A stretch of DNA of 64,000 nt from Microvelia longipes (Eukaryota > Arthropoda > Insecta > Hemiptera > Veliidae). Below are positions 24,844 through 35,170 of this stretch, in pieces. Each line of letters begins with the position of its first letter. The stretch's first letter is position 1. The DNA lies in assembly GCA_018340805.1 (NCBI GenBank), contig JACMZG010001911.1, positions 30,452,544 to 30,516,543 of the forward strand. The letters run 5' to 3'. The notes beneath the pieces are model-generated. The model worked only from the letters and a program-made list of their open reading frames with translations, had not been told where the DNA came from and made no database searches. A program made the translations under genes and the position numbers.

Positions 24844-26312
24844 CAGGTTGGGACCAAACCATAGCGAAAGTCCATATTAATTTTTCATCATTATGATGTT
24901 AATTTATATTTAGACTTAGATCTAAATGATATATCATCCTGCATACGGTTGATTCGCAATTGGTTTGTTCTTTTAAAATAATAGTGGTATAGAAAGTGCA
25001 TATGAATGTAAACACAGTGGATTCCACTGATAACATGAACCAGCAGGTTTATATATGATCTTAAGTATCACTGTCATCCTAACAACAAAATATTTTTTAT
25101 AAATGTTTCAAATAGTCACATTAATGAAGAATGTTCATAAATACGATATAACTATTAAAATACCAGTAGGATGTGAATAACATGTCTAGACTACAAAGGT
25201 TAAGAAGTACAAGAATCTAATTAGTTGGAAATGACTTCTTTAACATTAATAAATTATGATTTACCTTATTGTATATTAGCATTTACATGAATAAGCAAAC
25301 CATTAATTAATATATAATTTTCCGCAAGCAGAAGTATTGCCAACTTTGTATAATAAATTGTTTAGTTGTTAGGGTGGCACATACTTAAGAGACCACCAGT
25401 AACCGCTTTCTGGTTATTAGTTATGCTATTCGAAAATATAGTGTTATTTAATTTTTCAGTCTGTATTTGTATAATTTACATTGTTCCACATTCATTATCA
25501 ATTAAACATAGCTTTACGACAACAATATTTTAGTTATCTCTTATTGTACTTTAATATAATTTTGCACTTCATATTTTAATGAAAGAATTTGTTTAATTTA
25601 TTATTCTGTTAAATTAAGTGTTAAAAAGGTCTTTGTCCGTCCCACGATACGCAATACATTTCATGTTTTTAAAATAAAATCGATTATAATGAAATTAATT
25701 ATTTAAACGTAAAATAATGATAAATGAAAGTTTGTTTGGCTCTTGTTCAACTAATATGAAATACAACTAAAAAAATTTATAATCTATTTCATTTGTATTG
25801 ATGTAGTTTTTTTATTTTGTACTTGATTTAATTATTGCTTACATAATGATTATCTCATTTATTAGTTGACCAATATTATGTATTTGTATAAAGTTGGAAT
25901 TTAAAAAAGATAGGTGCCCAATTTTGTATGTTGATTATATTAGCAAAAATTGTATAAAATTAAATTAATTTGTAATTGATGTGAAGCAAAGAAATTAGGA
26001 GTTTTTGTGTAACTTAGTAGAAAATTTATGTAAGAATTAGTAAAATTCTGCAGAGCTAATGAAAAGCATTTAGAGTTATTATTATAAAAGTTCTTAAGTT
26101 CGTTTCTTCAAACAGTCCTAAGTAATTTTTGATCCTGACAAAACTCACTAAATGAGTTAATGTTCGTAAGTTCTGTGATAGGAGAATAAGAAAAAAAATG
26201 TATTCATACATAACTACAATTTAAATTGAATAAAATAAAAGAATGTAGGAAATAATGAATTATTAATTATGGAAATTAAGGATTATAGAAACAATGGAAT
26301 TTAATGGTATCT
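24844..26312. other. AT-rich non-coding sequence
   Basis: Apart from the short repeat shared with 12.7 kb at about 25365-25425, nothing recognisable was found. Confidence 0.3.
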
Positions 26313-26468
26313 TTATTGTTGGTAAACTTGTATATTCAGTAGTTTTGTGCAAGAATTGTGAGAAATCTCTAGCTCTCTACAACTAGTTAAAATGAATGCA
26401 TTGAATGATTCTGATATGAATTTAAAAGGTGTTGGCAATTTCCTACATTCTTCAACTCTAGCATGGCG
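26313..26468 (-). CDS. Candidate terminal exon, unrecognised
   Basis: On the minus strand a pyrimidine-rich acceptor (GGTTTTTGCCATCCAG) precedes base 26468. The frame runs open for 51 codons (including ARVEECRKLPTPFKFISESF) to a TAA at 26313-26315. The stop overlaps an AATAAA polyadenylation hexamer, as in compact 3' ends. Composition is more balanced than the flanks. No partner exon or family was identified, so it may be chance. Confidence 0.3.
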   Translation of the reverse strand, partial: RHARVEECRKLPTPFKFISESFNAFILTSCRELEISHNSCTKLLNIQVYQQ

Positions 26469-26518
26469 CTGGATGGCAAAAACCAGTATATAATAAAAAT
26501 AGTTATTTAATATCAACA

Positions 26519-27150
26519 ACAGTATGGACTACATGGAACTAAAGAAAAAGTTATTTGTCATACCAATACCTTGTAAGTAAAATATTATTCGGTTGAGAAG
26601 AAAGACTTCATGTCACATGGGGTGTTGGCAGAGCGATTTGAACCTGTGTCAACCCAATGTTCATATAACTTTTTGGTTTGAAACACGTGTTTAACCCCCA
26701 ACAGAAGAAGTGTTAATTATAACCTTTTTAGGGTATTTTTTATTTGAACACGTCTATTCATTGGTCACAGTAAATTAAAATTGATTTACACCTCAAACTT
26801 CTAGAAACAGGTTCTGTTTATTTGATGAGATACAGAATGCTCTGTAATTTGATAATTTGTCTATAAACAAGCTGCAAACCACAGTTTTAGCAGACCATAA
26901 GCTTTTGAGATTTGCACATCTTTTTATGTTCAATAGTTACAATAAAATAAACATAAAGGCTAAAATTAACTTTTTTCGTGGAAAATTGTAAATCTAATAA
27001 ATTATTAAACACATTAAATATTTTTATTAATAGAAAAATAATATTTAAAGAAAACAGAAAATGGATAAAAACGAAATTCAACCTGCTTTTGGGTGGGTTC
27101 ATCATCTTGTTCACCGTGTTATTTTTTTAAACTATAAGTTTAGACTTACC
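26519..27150. other. AT-rich non-coding sequence
   Basis: The minus-strand frame 26887-27114 is Phe/Ile/Lys-rich with no exon signals, consistent with composition alone. Confidence 0.3.
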
Positions 27151-27320
27151 TCAATAAAACAGGGGGTTGAGTGTCAGAGTTGAATCCCCTGCCAAACGGC
27201 CATATGTGAATGAAGTAAAAAGACAATAACTAGGAGTGAAGCATTCTAATTTCACATTTGGAGGTTGAGACATTTTGAGGCTCTGTGTAACCTTTTTGTA
27301 ACCTCCTTTAAGAATCGGTA
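27151..27320 (-). pseudogene. Open stretch with donor, plus a MITE relic
   Basis: On the minus strand an ATG near 27272 opens a 41-codon frame (YGRLAGDSTLTLNPLFY at its end) stopping just before a consensus GTAAGT at about 27150. Bases 27235-27320 resemble the catagag MITE interior (GGCTCTGTGTAACC, GTAACCTCCTTTAAGA). Most likely a decayed repeat rather than a gene. Confidence 0.25.
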
Positions 27321-27544
27321 TAGGATTGTGTTTTGTACTATAAACATTTAAATACATAATTTATTTTACTTCTTGTATGTTTGATATGATGATGTTAATA
27401 ATAAAGTCATTTTGGAGGGGGGATGAAAGAGAGGAGTCTACTTACTCTATGGGATTCCTGTGTAAATTAAGGGGCCTCAGTTTCTCTTGTTTTATTTTAT
27501 AGGTGGTGCAACAGCTGTTTTACCTATCAGAATTGATAATTTTT

Positions 27545-27739
27545 TTAATTTTTATGCCAACAAAATTTTTTTAATTGCTCAAGATTCAACAGATTGACCG
27601 TAGTATTAAGCAATAAATAAAGTGTGGGCATGTGCAAAAAAAGGTATGCCTCGATTGTGTTTATTTGTTCCCATGTTTTTTTCTTTGAGAGTGCGTAGAC
27701 CTTCTCTCCTTCCAGTTCCTCCCATATTAAAGGTGTCAT
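27545..27739 (-). CDS. Short unrecognised reading frame
   Basis: 64 codons from ATG; the N-terminal half (TPLIWEELEGEKVYALSKKK, then TWEQINTIEAYL) looks protein-like, the second half is Leu/Asn-rich. No splice, promoter or homology support. It could be a relic or chance. Confidence 0.2.
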   Translation of the reverse strand: MTPLIWEELEGEKVYALSKKKTWEQINTIEAYLFLHMPTLYLLLNTTVNLLNLEQLKKFCWHKN

Positions 27740-29561
27740 AAATACTTGCTGTTAAAAAAATTTTAAAAATTCAACAAAAAGGGCCTATCTTAGTAATAAT
27801 GAGTATGTACTGAGGTCCTAATTTGTAAATTACATCTTTCATTTTATATAAATGAAAGTATTTTGATGCTGGTTTCAGGCCTGTGAAAAATGACATCATA
27901 CGTTAAGTGGAATTATTGATAAAGAATTTGTAGTTGAAAACAGTTTTATTAGGTAGTATTTTTTCTTGCGCACTCCTTTGTAGTATGTATAAATTATTGT
28001 ATTATTTTTAATAGGTAATTTGAATTGTTCGAGAATTGCATGTAGTAATGAAAATGTGGAGTAGATAAAATTGCTCGGTTTGATGCTGATCTTAACTCAA
28101 TTGATATGGGTTTAAAAATAAAATTTTAAAAAGTAGGCCACAATTTTGTGCCCCTGAAAACTCTTAACTGATTAATCTCTAAAAAGCTTATGTGCAATTT
28201 ATCTGTATCGAAATAACTATAATGGTGAACTAACTGCAGAATAGTAGACTAGATTAAAAAATTATAGCTGAACCCATAAATAATATTAAAAAACTACTGT
28301 TCCTTGTTGATATAATTTTACAAAAATTATTTTTACAATCTAGTTTAATTTCGTACTATATGAACAATTAATTATAATTATTATTTTTGCAAGTTTTATG
28401 TTTTTTATTATTTTTTTTGTAAAAAAAACATGATTTACAGAGAACTGAGCAAATTAAACTAAGTGGTTATTTAACAACATTTCTTTTGATATATTGGCTA
28501 AAAAGGCAGTAACATTTACATAGTTGAAGTAGTTATCAAACATGCTAATTCATAGCATGTGCGTGAGGTTTGAGACTTTTGAGGATGAATAAATTGAATA
28601 AATAAATTATTTCGAATATTTTCTTACCAATGATTAAGTACTAATTATTTAAAAACATGCAACAATTTACAAAAAAGTTAAAATTATAACAAAAAAGTTA
28701 AAGAAAGTGAAAAATTTGACATGAAGTAGTATATATGTAATAAAAGTATATTAGATATTATAAGTCCAAATATTAGTTAGACAGAAAATATTATATAAAA
28801 ATAATTTGTAACAAAAAAGTTCAAGATATGAGACCTGAAATAGAGCTATTGACTGCCAGAACTATTAGAATATTCACAATAATATGTTGGACCATTTTTG
28901 CAGAAATATAGCAGAGCAGGTCACCATTCGAAAACTGGCTTTATATCATGTGGCCCACAAAAATGTGGAATCATGTGCCTTTACTACAATAAAATGTGGT
29001 GTAAAGCAGCCACATTATGAATTCATTATATGCAAGGAAAATATGTAACAGCCTGTAAGCAGTAAATACTCCCAAACAACAAGCAATTCTTCTGTCGTGA
29101 AGAGCCACAGCCTGAGGCCTTATTATAAGGGCTGTTAGTATTTTGCTGTTTACTGTTCATGAACACTTCGATAAAAACACTTATTGTATGATTAGAGAGG
29201 TTATATGTTACTCAAGTTAAAGAAAAAAATTAAAAAAATCAGCTATCGTTATACTGCGTTTATTATGAATATCCAACTGCATAACACATAGGTGAACAGA
29301 TATTGTATTACACTTTATTTAATGCCATATTTTTATTTCCAATTGAGGATAAACAAAACCTTAACTCCAATTAAAATCATACTTAAATTAGATTGAGAGA
29401 ATTATTTTTAATACGGGCTTTAGTACAATTTAGAGGGATGTTTGCAATGAACCATATGAAAATATCAATAATATGAAACATTAGTAACTCTTCCAAATTA
29501 GATTAAGAACAAAAAAGATGCTTAATCTTTACTTATTTGAGTGTAAAAGAATTCAATACTT

Positions 29562-29656
29562 AGTGATTTTCACGACCTTTCTTTGTTGCTGTTCAATTCT
29601 TCTTAAAACTAGATCTAACTCCACCTTTTTTAAAAAGAAGTCCTTCTGTGTTGAAC
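29562..29656 (-). pseudogene. P5CR: Pyrroline-5-carboxylate reductase exon 6 (C-terminal), indel-bearing
   Basis: On the minus strand the acceptor AATTTTCAG precedes base 29656. With the one-base carry-over from the preceding exon the first residues read G-S-T, as expected after the family's SP(A/G)G motif. Further on, KKGGVRSSF and TATKKGREN match the C-terminal dimerisation helices of the enzyme. They lie in a different frame from G-S-T and are interrupted by a TGA, so at least two indels are needed. This is either a decayed exon or poorly resolved sequence. Confidence 0.5.
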
Positions 29657-30150
29657 CTGAAAATTATTTTTTTAATTAGCTTATTGGACGATGTCATATT
29701 TAGAATAAACAGATATTTATTCATTCTCTTCTGATGTATTTATTCTTATAGTTTGGTAACTGTGTCAAAGACAGGCATAAATATACTTTTTTAATCCAAG
29801 ATAAATTTTTAGTATATAAATAGATAAATTAATATATATATAATTAAATATATATATATATAATATATATATAAATTAATATAATATTATATTTATATAT
29901 TTATGATGTATAACGAATTTTGTCAATATGCTTCATATGACTCAATAATATATCAAGGTTTTTTTGGTTAGAACATGAAAACTTCATAAGCCCCGAACCT
30001 ATGTTTATGAATATTTGTTTGTCATTAACCCACATAAAATTCATAACGGCATGAAGTCAAGGCAACATTTGCCAAGAGGCTGAAGTGTATTTTCTTGCAC
30101 TGCTTTTGAGACGCTTGACTTTTGTTCGTGAAAAATCTATGTTTTAATAC

Positions 30151-30298
30151 CTGCGGGTATGTGACATTATCTCTAAGAAAAGTGATGTTTATTTTCGCCA
30201 TAACCATGAACAGTCCTAGAAACAGTTGAGCTGATAGTCTTAGCAGACCACGGCTGTCCATCTTGCCCTCCTGCTGCTATGTTCATTACTAAGTAAAC
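30151..30298 (-). pseudogene. P5CR: Pyrroline-5-carboxylate reductase exon 5, indel-bearing
   Basis: Acceptor AAAATACAG precedes base 30298 and donor GTATTA follows 30151 on the minus strand. Translation starts in phase 0 as VYLVMNIAAGG, continuing the SGSGPAY of exon 4, as in the family. Further pieces match the C-terminal helical domain: GLLRLSAQ, then HGYGENKH (the family's GKHP segment) in another frame, then LRDNVT before the SPAG splice point. Several single-base indels are needed to join these in one frame. The following exon joins at the expected phase only if one base is missing near ACATACCC. Confidence 0.6.
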
Positions 30299-30911
30299 CT
30301 GTATTTTCACGTTATAAGAAAACCTGTTAGGTAAGCAAAAAGATAACAAATTAAGTCATAAAATATTATTCCAATTATTCCTAACGTCAGTGTATAGCAG
30401 TGTGACAACAGTGAGGTGGCATTAAAGGCTGCAATATCCAGTTAATACTTGTATCAGCTAAAAAAACTATTTATATTGCAATGAAAATTTGTAAATTTTC
30501 ATTCTAATATACATAGAGTAGTTAATAAACATAAAAATATAGTGATTCATATTCAAACTTTATAAGAAAATATTTATAAACCAAAAGTTAAGAAGAACAT
30601 CCCAAATATATGAAGAATTGGTAGGAAACTAAATAATGAAGTGCCAATTATATTTATTTATTATATACTTTTACTTCTTTGTAATACATAAAATATATTA
30701 AGAGTCCAGTTTTGGTTCTATAGGAAAGTGCAATATATCATGGCACTCAAATCGTGCGATGTTAGCAGCACTGAATTGAGCCGTGTAAATACTTAGCACT
30801 TGTCCATAACATAAAAACTTTTCAATAGAGTCAAAGCTGTACCTTATGATATTATATTTTATAGTATTATAGAGGATAGGCATAACAAAATTGTATTCTT
30901 TGGTGAAGTAC

Positions 30912-31124
30912 ATAAGCTGGTCCTGATCCACTCAGTGCTGTTATAGTATCAAAATAATATTCAGGCACCTGCTCACATGTTCCAACAGCTTGAAATAATT
31001 TTCTAACAATTTTACGATCTCCCTCGGTAGCATTAGTTCCTGCTGCAAATACACTAGCGCCTTGTCTAATCAGAGCTGGTGTGTTGGGCATCACTCGGAC
31101 TACTCGAACTCCTTCATTTAACCC
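30912..31124 (-). CDS. P5CR: Pyrroline-5-carboxylate reductase exon 4
   Basis: This exon encodes the end of the Rossmann domain and the start of the catalytic interface of P5C reductase, which reduces 1-pyrroline-5-carboxylate to proline using NAD(P)H. On the minus strand acceptor TTATTTTGCAATTAT-like sequence ends in TTGCAG before 31124 and donor GTACTT follows 30912. It has 71 codons, phase 0 at both ends. The diagnostic motifs VVRVMPNTPALIRQGASV and ALSGSGPAY (substrate-binding loop) are intact. There are no stops or frameshifts. The frame joins exon 3 directly (TIEQ-GLNEGVRV). Confidence 0.93.
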
Positions 31125-32212
31125 CTGCAATTATTTTATTCAGTAATATTATCAAGTAAGCAGCCCATTTCTTCAAGGACAATACTAAACTGTTTATGTT
31201 TAAAAAAATAAATCCTCACAAGGATTATGATTTTTTATAGACATTTTATGTTTAGACTGAAGAACACATAGATGGAAGGACAGGTTTACAACCCCTGAAT
31301 CTCATTTTTTTGCTTTTTTTAATTATATTAATTTTATTAAAAAGAAATAAACTTTTATTTATTTAAACTATCTAAGATAACTTTTAAGTATTTAGAGGCT
31401 TTGCTTTTATATTATAATACAACACACGGCTAAAATCAGTTGACATTGTGGGAAAATAATGCGAGGGAGCCAATGGACATTAGACCATGCCATCAATTTC
31501 AAATGAAGCCAAACATATTGGTTCCTCAACACTATTTTACCACATTTTCAATTGATTTTAGCCATGTGTCGTATTATAACAGGCCAACAAAGAAATTAAA
31601 TAAATTAGGAGTTTTCTGGTGTTAAATAGTATGATTAGTTTTTAATAAAATAGAAACCTGTCATAATTGTGTTCAATATTATATTTAAATAGACACATCC
31701 GTTAAAAATAAGAGAAAATAAGATGTACCAACAAACTTGACTACAGCAATATTCAAAATTGCAAGTAGGCAAAAGTTTGTAAATTTCTTGGTTGGGCTTG
31801 AGCTTAAATTTATGGAACACAATTGAAGGGTTAAAATATATGGGGACTTTTATTTTATAAGTTGTTATTAATTATAAAGGAACAAACTCTTGATATTGAC
31901 TCTCTAATTTAATTTTGTACGTTATTTATCTGTATGTGGTGAAACTAATTCCAATTTTCTTCATATTTTAAAGTTTGCTTGGTTATAAACAGACTTTCCA
32001 TCATTAATCAAGTTTCCCTATTTGCCTTTAGACTTGTATGAATGTCTTTGCTTAAGGACAAAATTGAATAAAGCCTTTAATTAAAATAATTGGAAAATTA
32101 TCCTCATAGGTGTCAAATTCTGAATTTTCCAAATACACTAGTATTAACCTGAAGAAAAGTGAAATTTAGTTTTTCCTATCTTTCTATATTATTTTACTAA
32201 ATTTTTCGTTAC
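31125..32212. other. P5CR intron containing a palindromic MITE
   Basis: Intron between exons 3 and 4, about 1.09 kb. It hosts the inverted-repeat element at 31411-31580. The short frames 31440-31625 (plus) and 31635-31820 (minus) are not genes. Confidence 0.7.
31411..31580. mobile_element. Palindromic MITE in a P5CR intron
   Basis: The left end ATTATAATACAACACACGGC and the right end, which on the opposite strand reads GTTATAATACGACACATGGC, begin arms of about 68 bases. These stay paired through GGCTAAAATCAGTTGACATT and into AAAATAATGCGAGGGAGCCA. Only about 25 bases form the loop. Non-coding. Confidence 0.8.
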
Positions 32213-32392
32213 CTGTTCAATAGTTTGGATGCTGACTCCCATCGCGACAGAGAGTAGTAACTTGCTGGTAGTAAGACTTGATTTAATATCTTTTAACACT
32301 AAATTTACTATGTTTGGTTTCACCGCTATTACTGATATTTCTGATTCATTTACAACTTCTTTGTTATCATGAGTTATTTTTATACCCATACT
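32213..32392 (-). CDS. P5CR: Pyrroline-5-carboxylate reductase exon 3
   Basis: 60 codons in phase 0. Acceptor TTTTTTATTCTAG precedes base 32392 and donor GTAACG follows 32213 (minus strand). It covers the middle of the Rossmann fold: SMGIKITHDNKEVV, then EISVIAVKPNIV (the family's conserved AVKP dinucleotide-contact loop) and LLLSVAMGVSIQTIEQ (family: SxxAGxxIxxIE). Alanine-methionine replaces the usual Ala-Ala/Gly before GVSI. Open and intact. Confidence 0.93.
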
Positions 32393-33524
32393 CTAGAATA
32401 AAAAATATGAATTTTTTTTTAAAATTATATTTAAGGCACTATTTTAAGGATGACAGGAGTCCCTCCACTAAAATGTATTTTATCGAGATAACCAGTTTTC
32501 ATATTTACCCCTGCATCATAAACCCCAATCAACGATACAAAGTTTTAATGTTTTATGAAATATTCAGTTACTTTTTATTTAACGTGGACTGTTTAATCTG
32601 TCCCTCGTTGTTTATTTTTGATTTAATATCATTATCTAGAACCTGCTTATCGTCCAAGGTTAATATTACATTAAGTTTGTTGTACATATGCGTAATGTGA
32701 TGATTCAGGTTGGCTATCGTTTAAATTAATAAGTTAAATTAATAAATATCTATTTTAGGTGGTGGTTCACTTTTAATTATTAAAGTCTAAAACAAAATTA
32801 AAATGAAGGCTCGAGATTTTCTTTCATGCATACATTAACAAACCATAGATTTCTGCTGGCACTATCGCATTTAAGTTTTTTGTACATATCTATTAACTTA
32901 TTTCTACTGTAGTTATCTATTTCTAAGAAGACAGTGTTAAATGAAGTATGAAAAGTATTTGAGAAGGTATGAAGTTTATTCTTAGTCCTAAGGGCATGTA
33001 ACATAAAAATGGAGCTTGTCCTCAATAATAAAAGACCACATATTTAAAAAAATTGTACTTCATTTCAATATTCCTAATTTTGAGTTCTTAAAATAACTCT
33101 TAATACCAAAGATTATTTAATATACCAAATGCTTCATAATTATAGCTATTAAAGATTTACAGCTTATTATTATAGCTATACTAGTATAGTATAGCATAAT
33201 CTATACTATACCACATAATCTTTGCTTGATACAAACTGTGGCTTAACAGGAAAGAGTATCTAGAGGCATATAAGTTACAAGAAGAGAACATAGGAACTGC
33301 GTGGAAGAGTTTTTGCATCCTCTCTCTCTGTTCTTCATAGTCTCCAAATCCAAAATAAATAAATGGAACATTTATTATTACTCGTTATAAACTGATTATT
33401 TTTGTAGTAAATTAGCATTCCTTGAATATGTAGTAAAAAATCATTCGACCAACTAGTTATAAGTTGACAAATACAAGTAATCTCTTATTATCTGACCCCT
33501 CCCCATGATTTTATTACTTGATGA

Positions 33525-33570
33525 CATACATACATATGTATGTATGTATAAAACATGCATATGCATGTTT
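33525..33570. repeat. Two adjacent perfect palindromes
   Basis: A 24-base (ACAT)n/(ATGT)n palindrome centred in CATATG is followed two bases later by a perfect 20-base palindrome, AAACATGCATATGCATGTTT. Both lie within the P5CR intron between exons 2 and 3. Confidence 0.85.
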
Positions 33571-33594
33571 TACACTTTATAATCTGTATATACT

Positions 33595-33626
33595 GTGTGC
33601 TAAATTTATTTATCTATTTAGCACAC
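33595..33626 (-). promoter_or_regulatory. Hairpin abutting the 5' splice site of P5CR exon 2
   Basis: GTGTGCTAAAT (33595-33605) pairs perfectly with ATTTAGCACAC (33616-33626), an 11-base stem with a 10-base loop. In the minus-strand transcript the stem starts inside the donor consensus (GTAAGT), four bases after the exon end. It could influence U1 access; that role is inference. Confidence 0.45.
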
Positions 33627-33630
33627 TTAC

Positions 33631-33701
33631 CTGAAACTCTTTCTTAGACATCAAGTCATCTGGAGCACAACTTGCTATGATTTTACTACTTTGAGTTAAA
33701 C
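33631..33701 (-). CDS. P5CR: Pyrroline-5-carboxylate reductase exon 2
   Basis: 71 bases: two bases completing a Gly codon, then 23 codons reading LTQSSKIIASCAPDDLMSKK and EFQ. This follows the family's AAG-hinge and the beta-2 strand (SKIIAS-AP). Acceptor TATTTACAG, donor GTAAGT. It joins exon 3 in frame. The exon before it, with the GxGxMA nucleotide-binding loop, should end in phase 1 with G. I could not find it upstream in the window, so it is distant, in sequence I missed, or absent. Confidence 0.85.
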
Positions 33702-33776
33702 CTGTAAATATAGGATAATGAGTTTGATATAATTAAAAACTATAAACCAGCATCTGTAAACCTGTAAGAACCAACA

Positions 33777-34049
33777 TCAACACCTGTTGAGCCAACAACT
33801 ATAGACATCAAGCCAACTGGTGTTGTTATTTTGGGTTAAATATGGAAGATGACTTCCAATTATTAAAATCATTCTAAATAAAAAAGTAATAAATATATTT
33901 TTAAAAGAAAAAAGAATACCTTTTCTCGACAATATATTGATCCACATATAATTTTCCTGTTTGATTCCAATACCTCGCTTCTTGTCTAGTCTGTTGTTTT
34001 TTCCAAACAATACAGACATGCTTCTGTTGCAACGGTTTCTTTGTTGAGT
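33777..34049 (-). pseudogene. Degenerate copy of a ZAD-like exon (duplicate A)
   Basis: Closely matches the segment at 34555-34776 (same TTGCAACAGAAGCATGTCTG start of the domain, same 50-base intron, same start of the next exon). An extra A after TTGGAAA shifts the frame to a stop after CLYCLEK. The second exon diverges into a short frame ending near 33777. Not translatable as it stands. Confidence 0.6.
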
Positions 34050-34320
34050 TTGAACATTTTTAATAAAATTAGATAAATAAAAGTATTATATAAAACGTGA
34101 TTATTTTTCTAATCCCTATTTTTGATAGGTTCGGAAACGGATTCTTGTAGATTTCATCATTCATTGGAATGATTTTTTAAATTCTACAGAATTTCCTTAA
34201 TTCCTTTAAATTATCAGACGGGAGATCCTTGATTCTAGCAGGCGTCTCAAACTTATTCATAAATCTTGAGTGGTGAAACGCAATGTTTCTGGAGTTCAGG
34301 GGTCAAAGAATATTTACAAA
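34050..34320 (-). pseudogene. Upstream part of duplicate A, coding-like relic
   Basis: Minus-strand translation gives RFMNKFETPARIKDLPSDNL and KELRKFCRI, a TAA, then in the same frame PMNDEIYKNPFPNLSKIGIR. The protein-like run across a stop suggests a relic. The same DNA at 34780-34955 has a base missing that breaks the first part. Family not recognised. Confidence 0.4.
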
Positions 34321-34352
34321 CATAAAAAGTAAAAACAAAAATAAAACAAAAA

Positions 34353-34776
34353 TTAATAAGCAAGATTTATTTCACTCAATAAATTAACAATTTTTCCCAG
34401 TTTGTGTCTTACAAAGCAGTCACACGAATCTGGGAATTGACATGATTCATCCAAGTAAATATTAATTACTTGGTACACATCAACCCCTGTGACTGTTTTG
34501 ACTTTACACCAGAAATCTTCCGGTGAGCAATTGATTAATTCTTGTTTTAGATATGGGAAGATGACTTCCAATATATCTAAAATCATTTCTAAATAAAAAA
34601 GTAATAAATATATTTTTTAAAAAAGAAAAAAGACATACCTTTCTCGACAATATATTGATCCACAATATATTCTTCCTGTTTGATTTCATTATCTCTGCTT
34701 CTTGTCTAGTCTGTTGTTTTTCCAAACAATACAGACATGCTTCTGTTGCAACGCGTTCTTGGTTGAGATTTGACAT
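34353..34776 (-). pseudogene. ZAD-like zinc-finger-associated domain gene fragment (duplicate B), two exons
   Basis: Exon a (34639-34776) starts MSNLNQERVATEACLYCLEK. Exon b (34353-34588) follows a 50-base intron (GTATGT...TTTATTTAG). It includes EVIFPYLKQELINCSPEDFW, KVKTVTGVDVYQV and FPDSCDCFVRHKLGK, ending in TAA. The CxxC start, the KVKTVTGV stretch and the late Cys pair resemble the insect ZAD fold, which binds zinc through two Cys pairs. The second pair is CxC rather than CxxC. Exon a must switch frame near RQEAEI to enter exon b's frame, so at least one indel is present. The assignment is tentative. Confidence 0.45.
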
Positions 34777-34779
34777 TTT

Positions 34780-34955
34780 TATAAAATTAGATTAAATAAA
34801 ACGTGATTATATAAAACGTGATTATTTTCTAATCCTCTTTTTTTATAGGTGGGAAAAGGATTTTGTAGATTTCATCATTCATTGGAATGATTTTTAAATT
34901 CTACAGAATTTCCTTAATTCCTTTAAATTATCAGACGGAGATCCTTGATTCTATG
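34780..34955 (-). repeat. Second copy of the tandemly duplicated segment
   Basis: Matches 34055-34245 nearly base for base (GATTTCATCATTCATTGGAA, TTTCCTTAATTCCTTTAAAT, TATCAGACGG). Single-base length differences sit in homopolymers. It ends exactly at the 10-N gap. Confidence 0.8.
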
Positions 34956-34965
34956 NNNNNNNNNN
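34956..34965. other. Assembly gap of 10 N
   Basis: A short fixed-length gap at the edge of a tandem duplication suggests a repeat-induced join. Copy number of the duplicated ZAD-like segment should not be trusted. Confidence 0.95.
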
Positions 34966-34970
34966 ATAGG

Positions 34971-35170
34971 TTACAAAGCCAATTGTACATGTACGGCCTA
35001 CTTAATGAAAATTCGTTAAAAACATGGTGAAACGCAATGTTTAAAACAACATCCAATACACCATGGTCTTCTTTGATCGCATGCCAAGTACTGGCCTGTT
35101 TGCGCTTTAAATACTGCCCTAGTCGCGCTCCCAAGTACTCCGCTTCGTCTCGTCGCGGAGCTCACATGGA
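34971..35170 (-). pseudogene. Coding-like exon fragment, unrecognised
   Basis: An open minus-strand run without a start codon reads YLGARLGQYLKRKQAS, then TWHAIKEDHGVLDVVLNIAF and HHVFNEFSLSRPYMYNW, reaching the N gap. It is GC-rich for this window (especially 35110-35165). The stretch NIAFHH recurs in duplicate A at about 34275-34300, so this belongs to the same duplicated locus. It may be an exon or relic of the neighbouring gene; function unknown. Confidence 0.4.

Noticed and set aside
28930..29052. Possible last P5CR exon after a GCTTACAG acceptor
   Set aside because: Some residues (SLH, VVKAH) resemble the C-terminal domain, but it has stops, lacks the G-S-T start, and the segment at 29562-29656 is a better match in sequence and phase.
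32314..32700. 128-codon plus-strand frame, the longest in the window
   Set aside because: Antisense to P5CR exon 3 and its flank; Phe/Leu/Ser-rich as expected for an antisense AT-rich frame.
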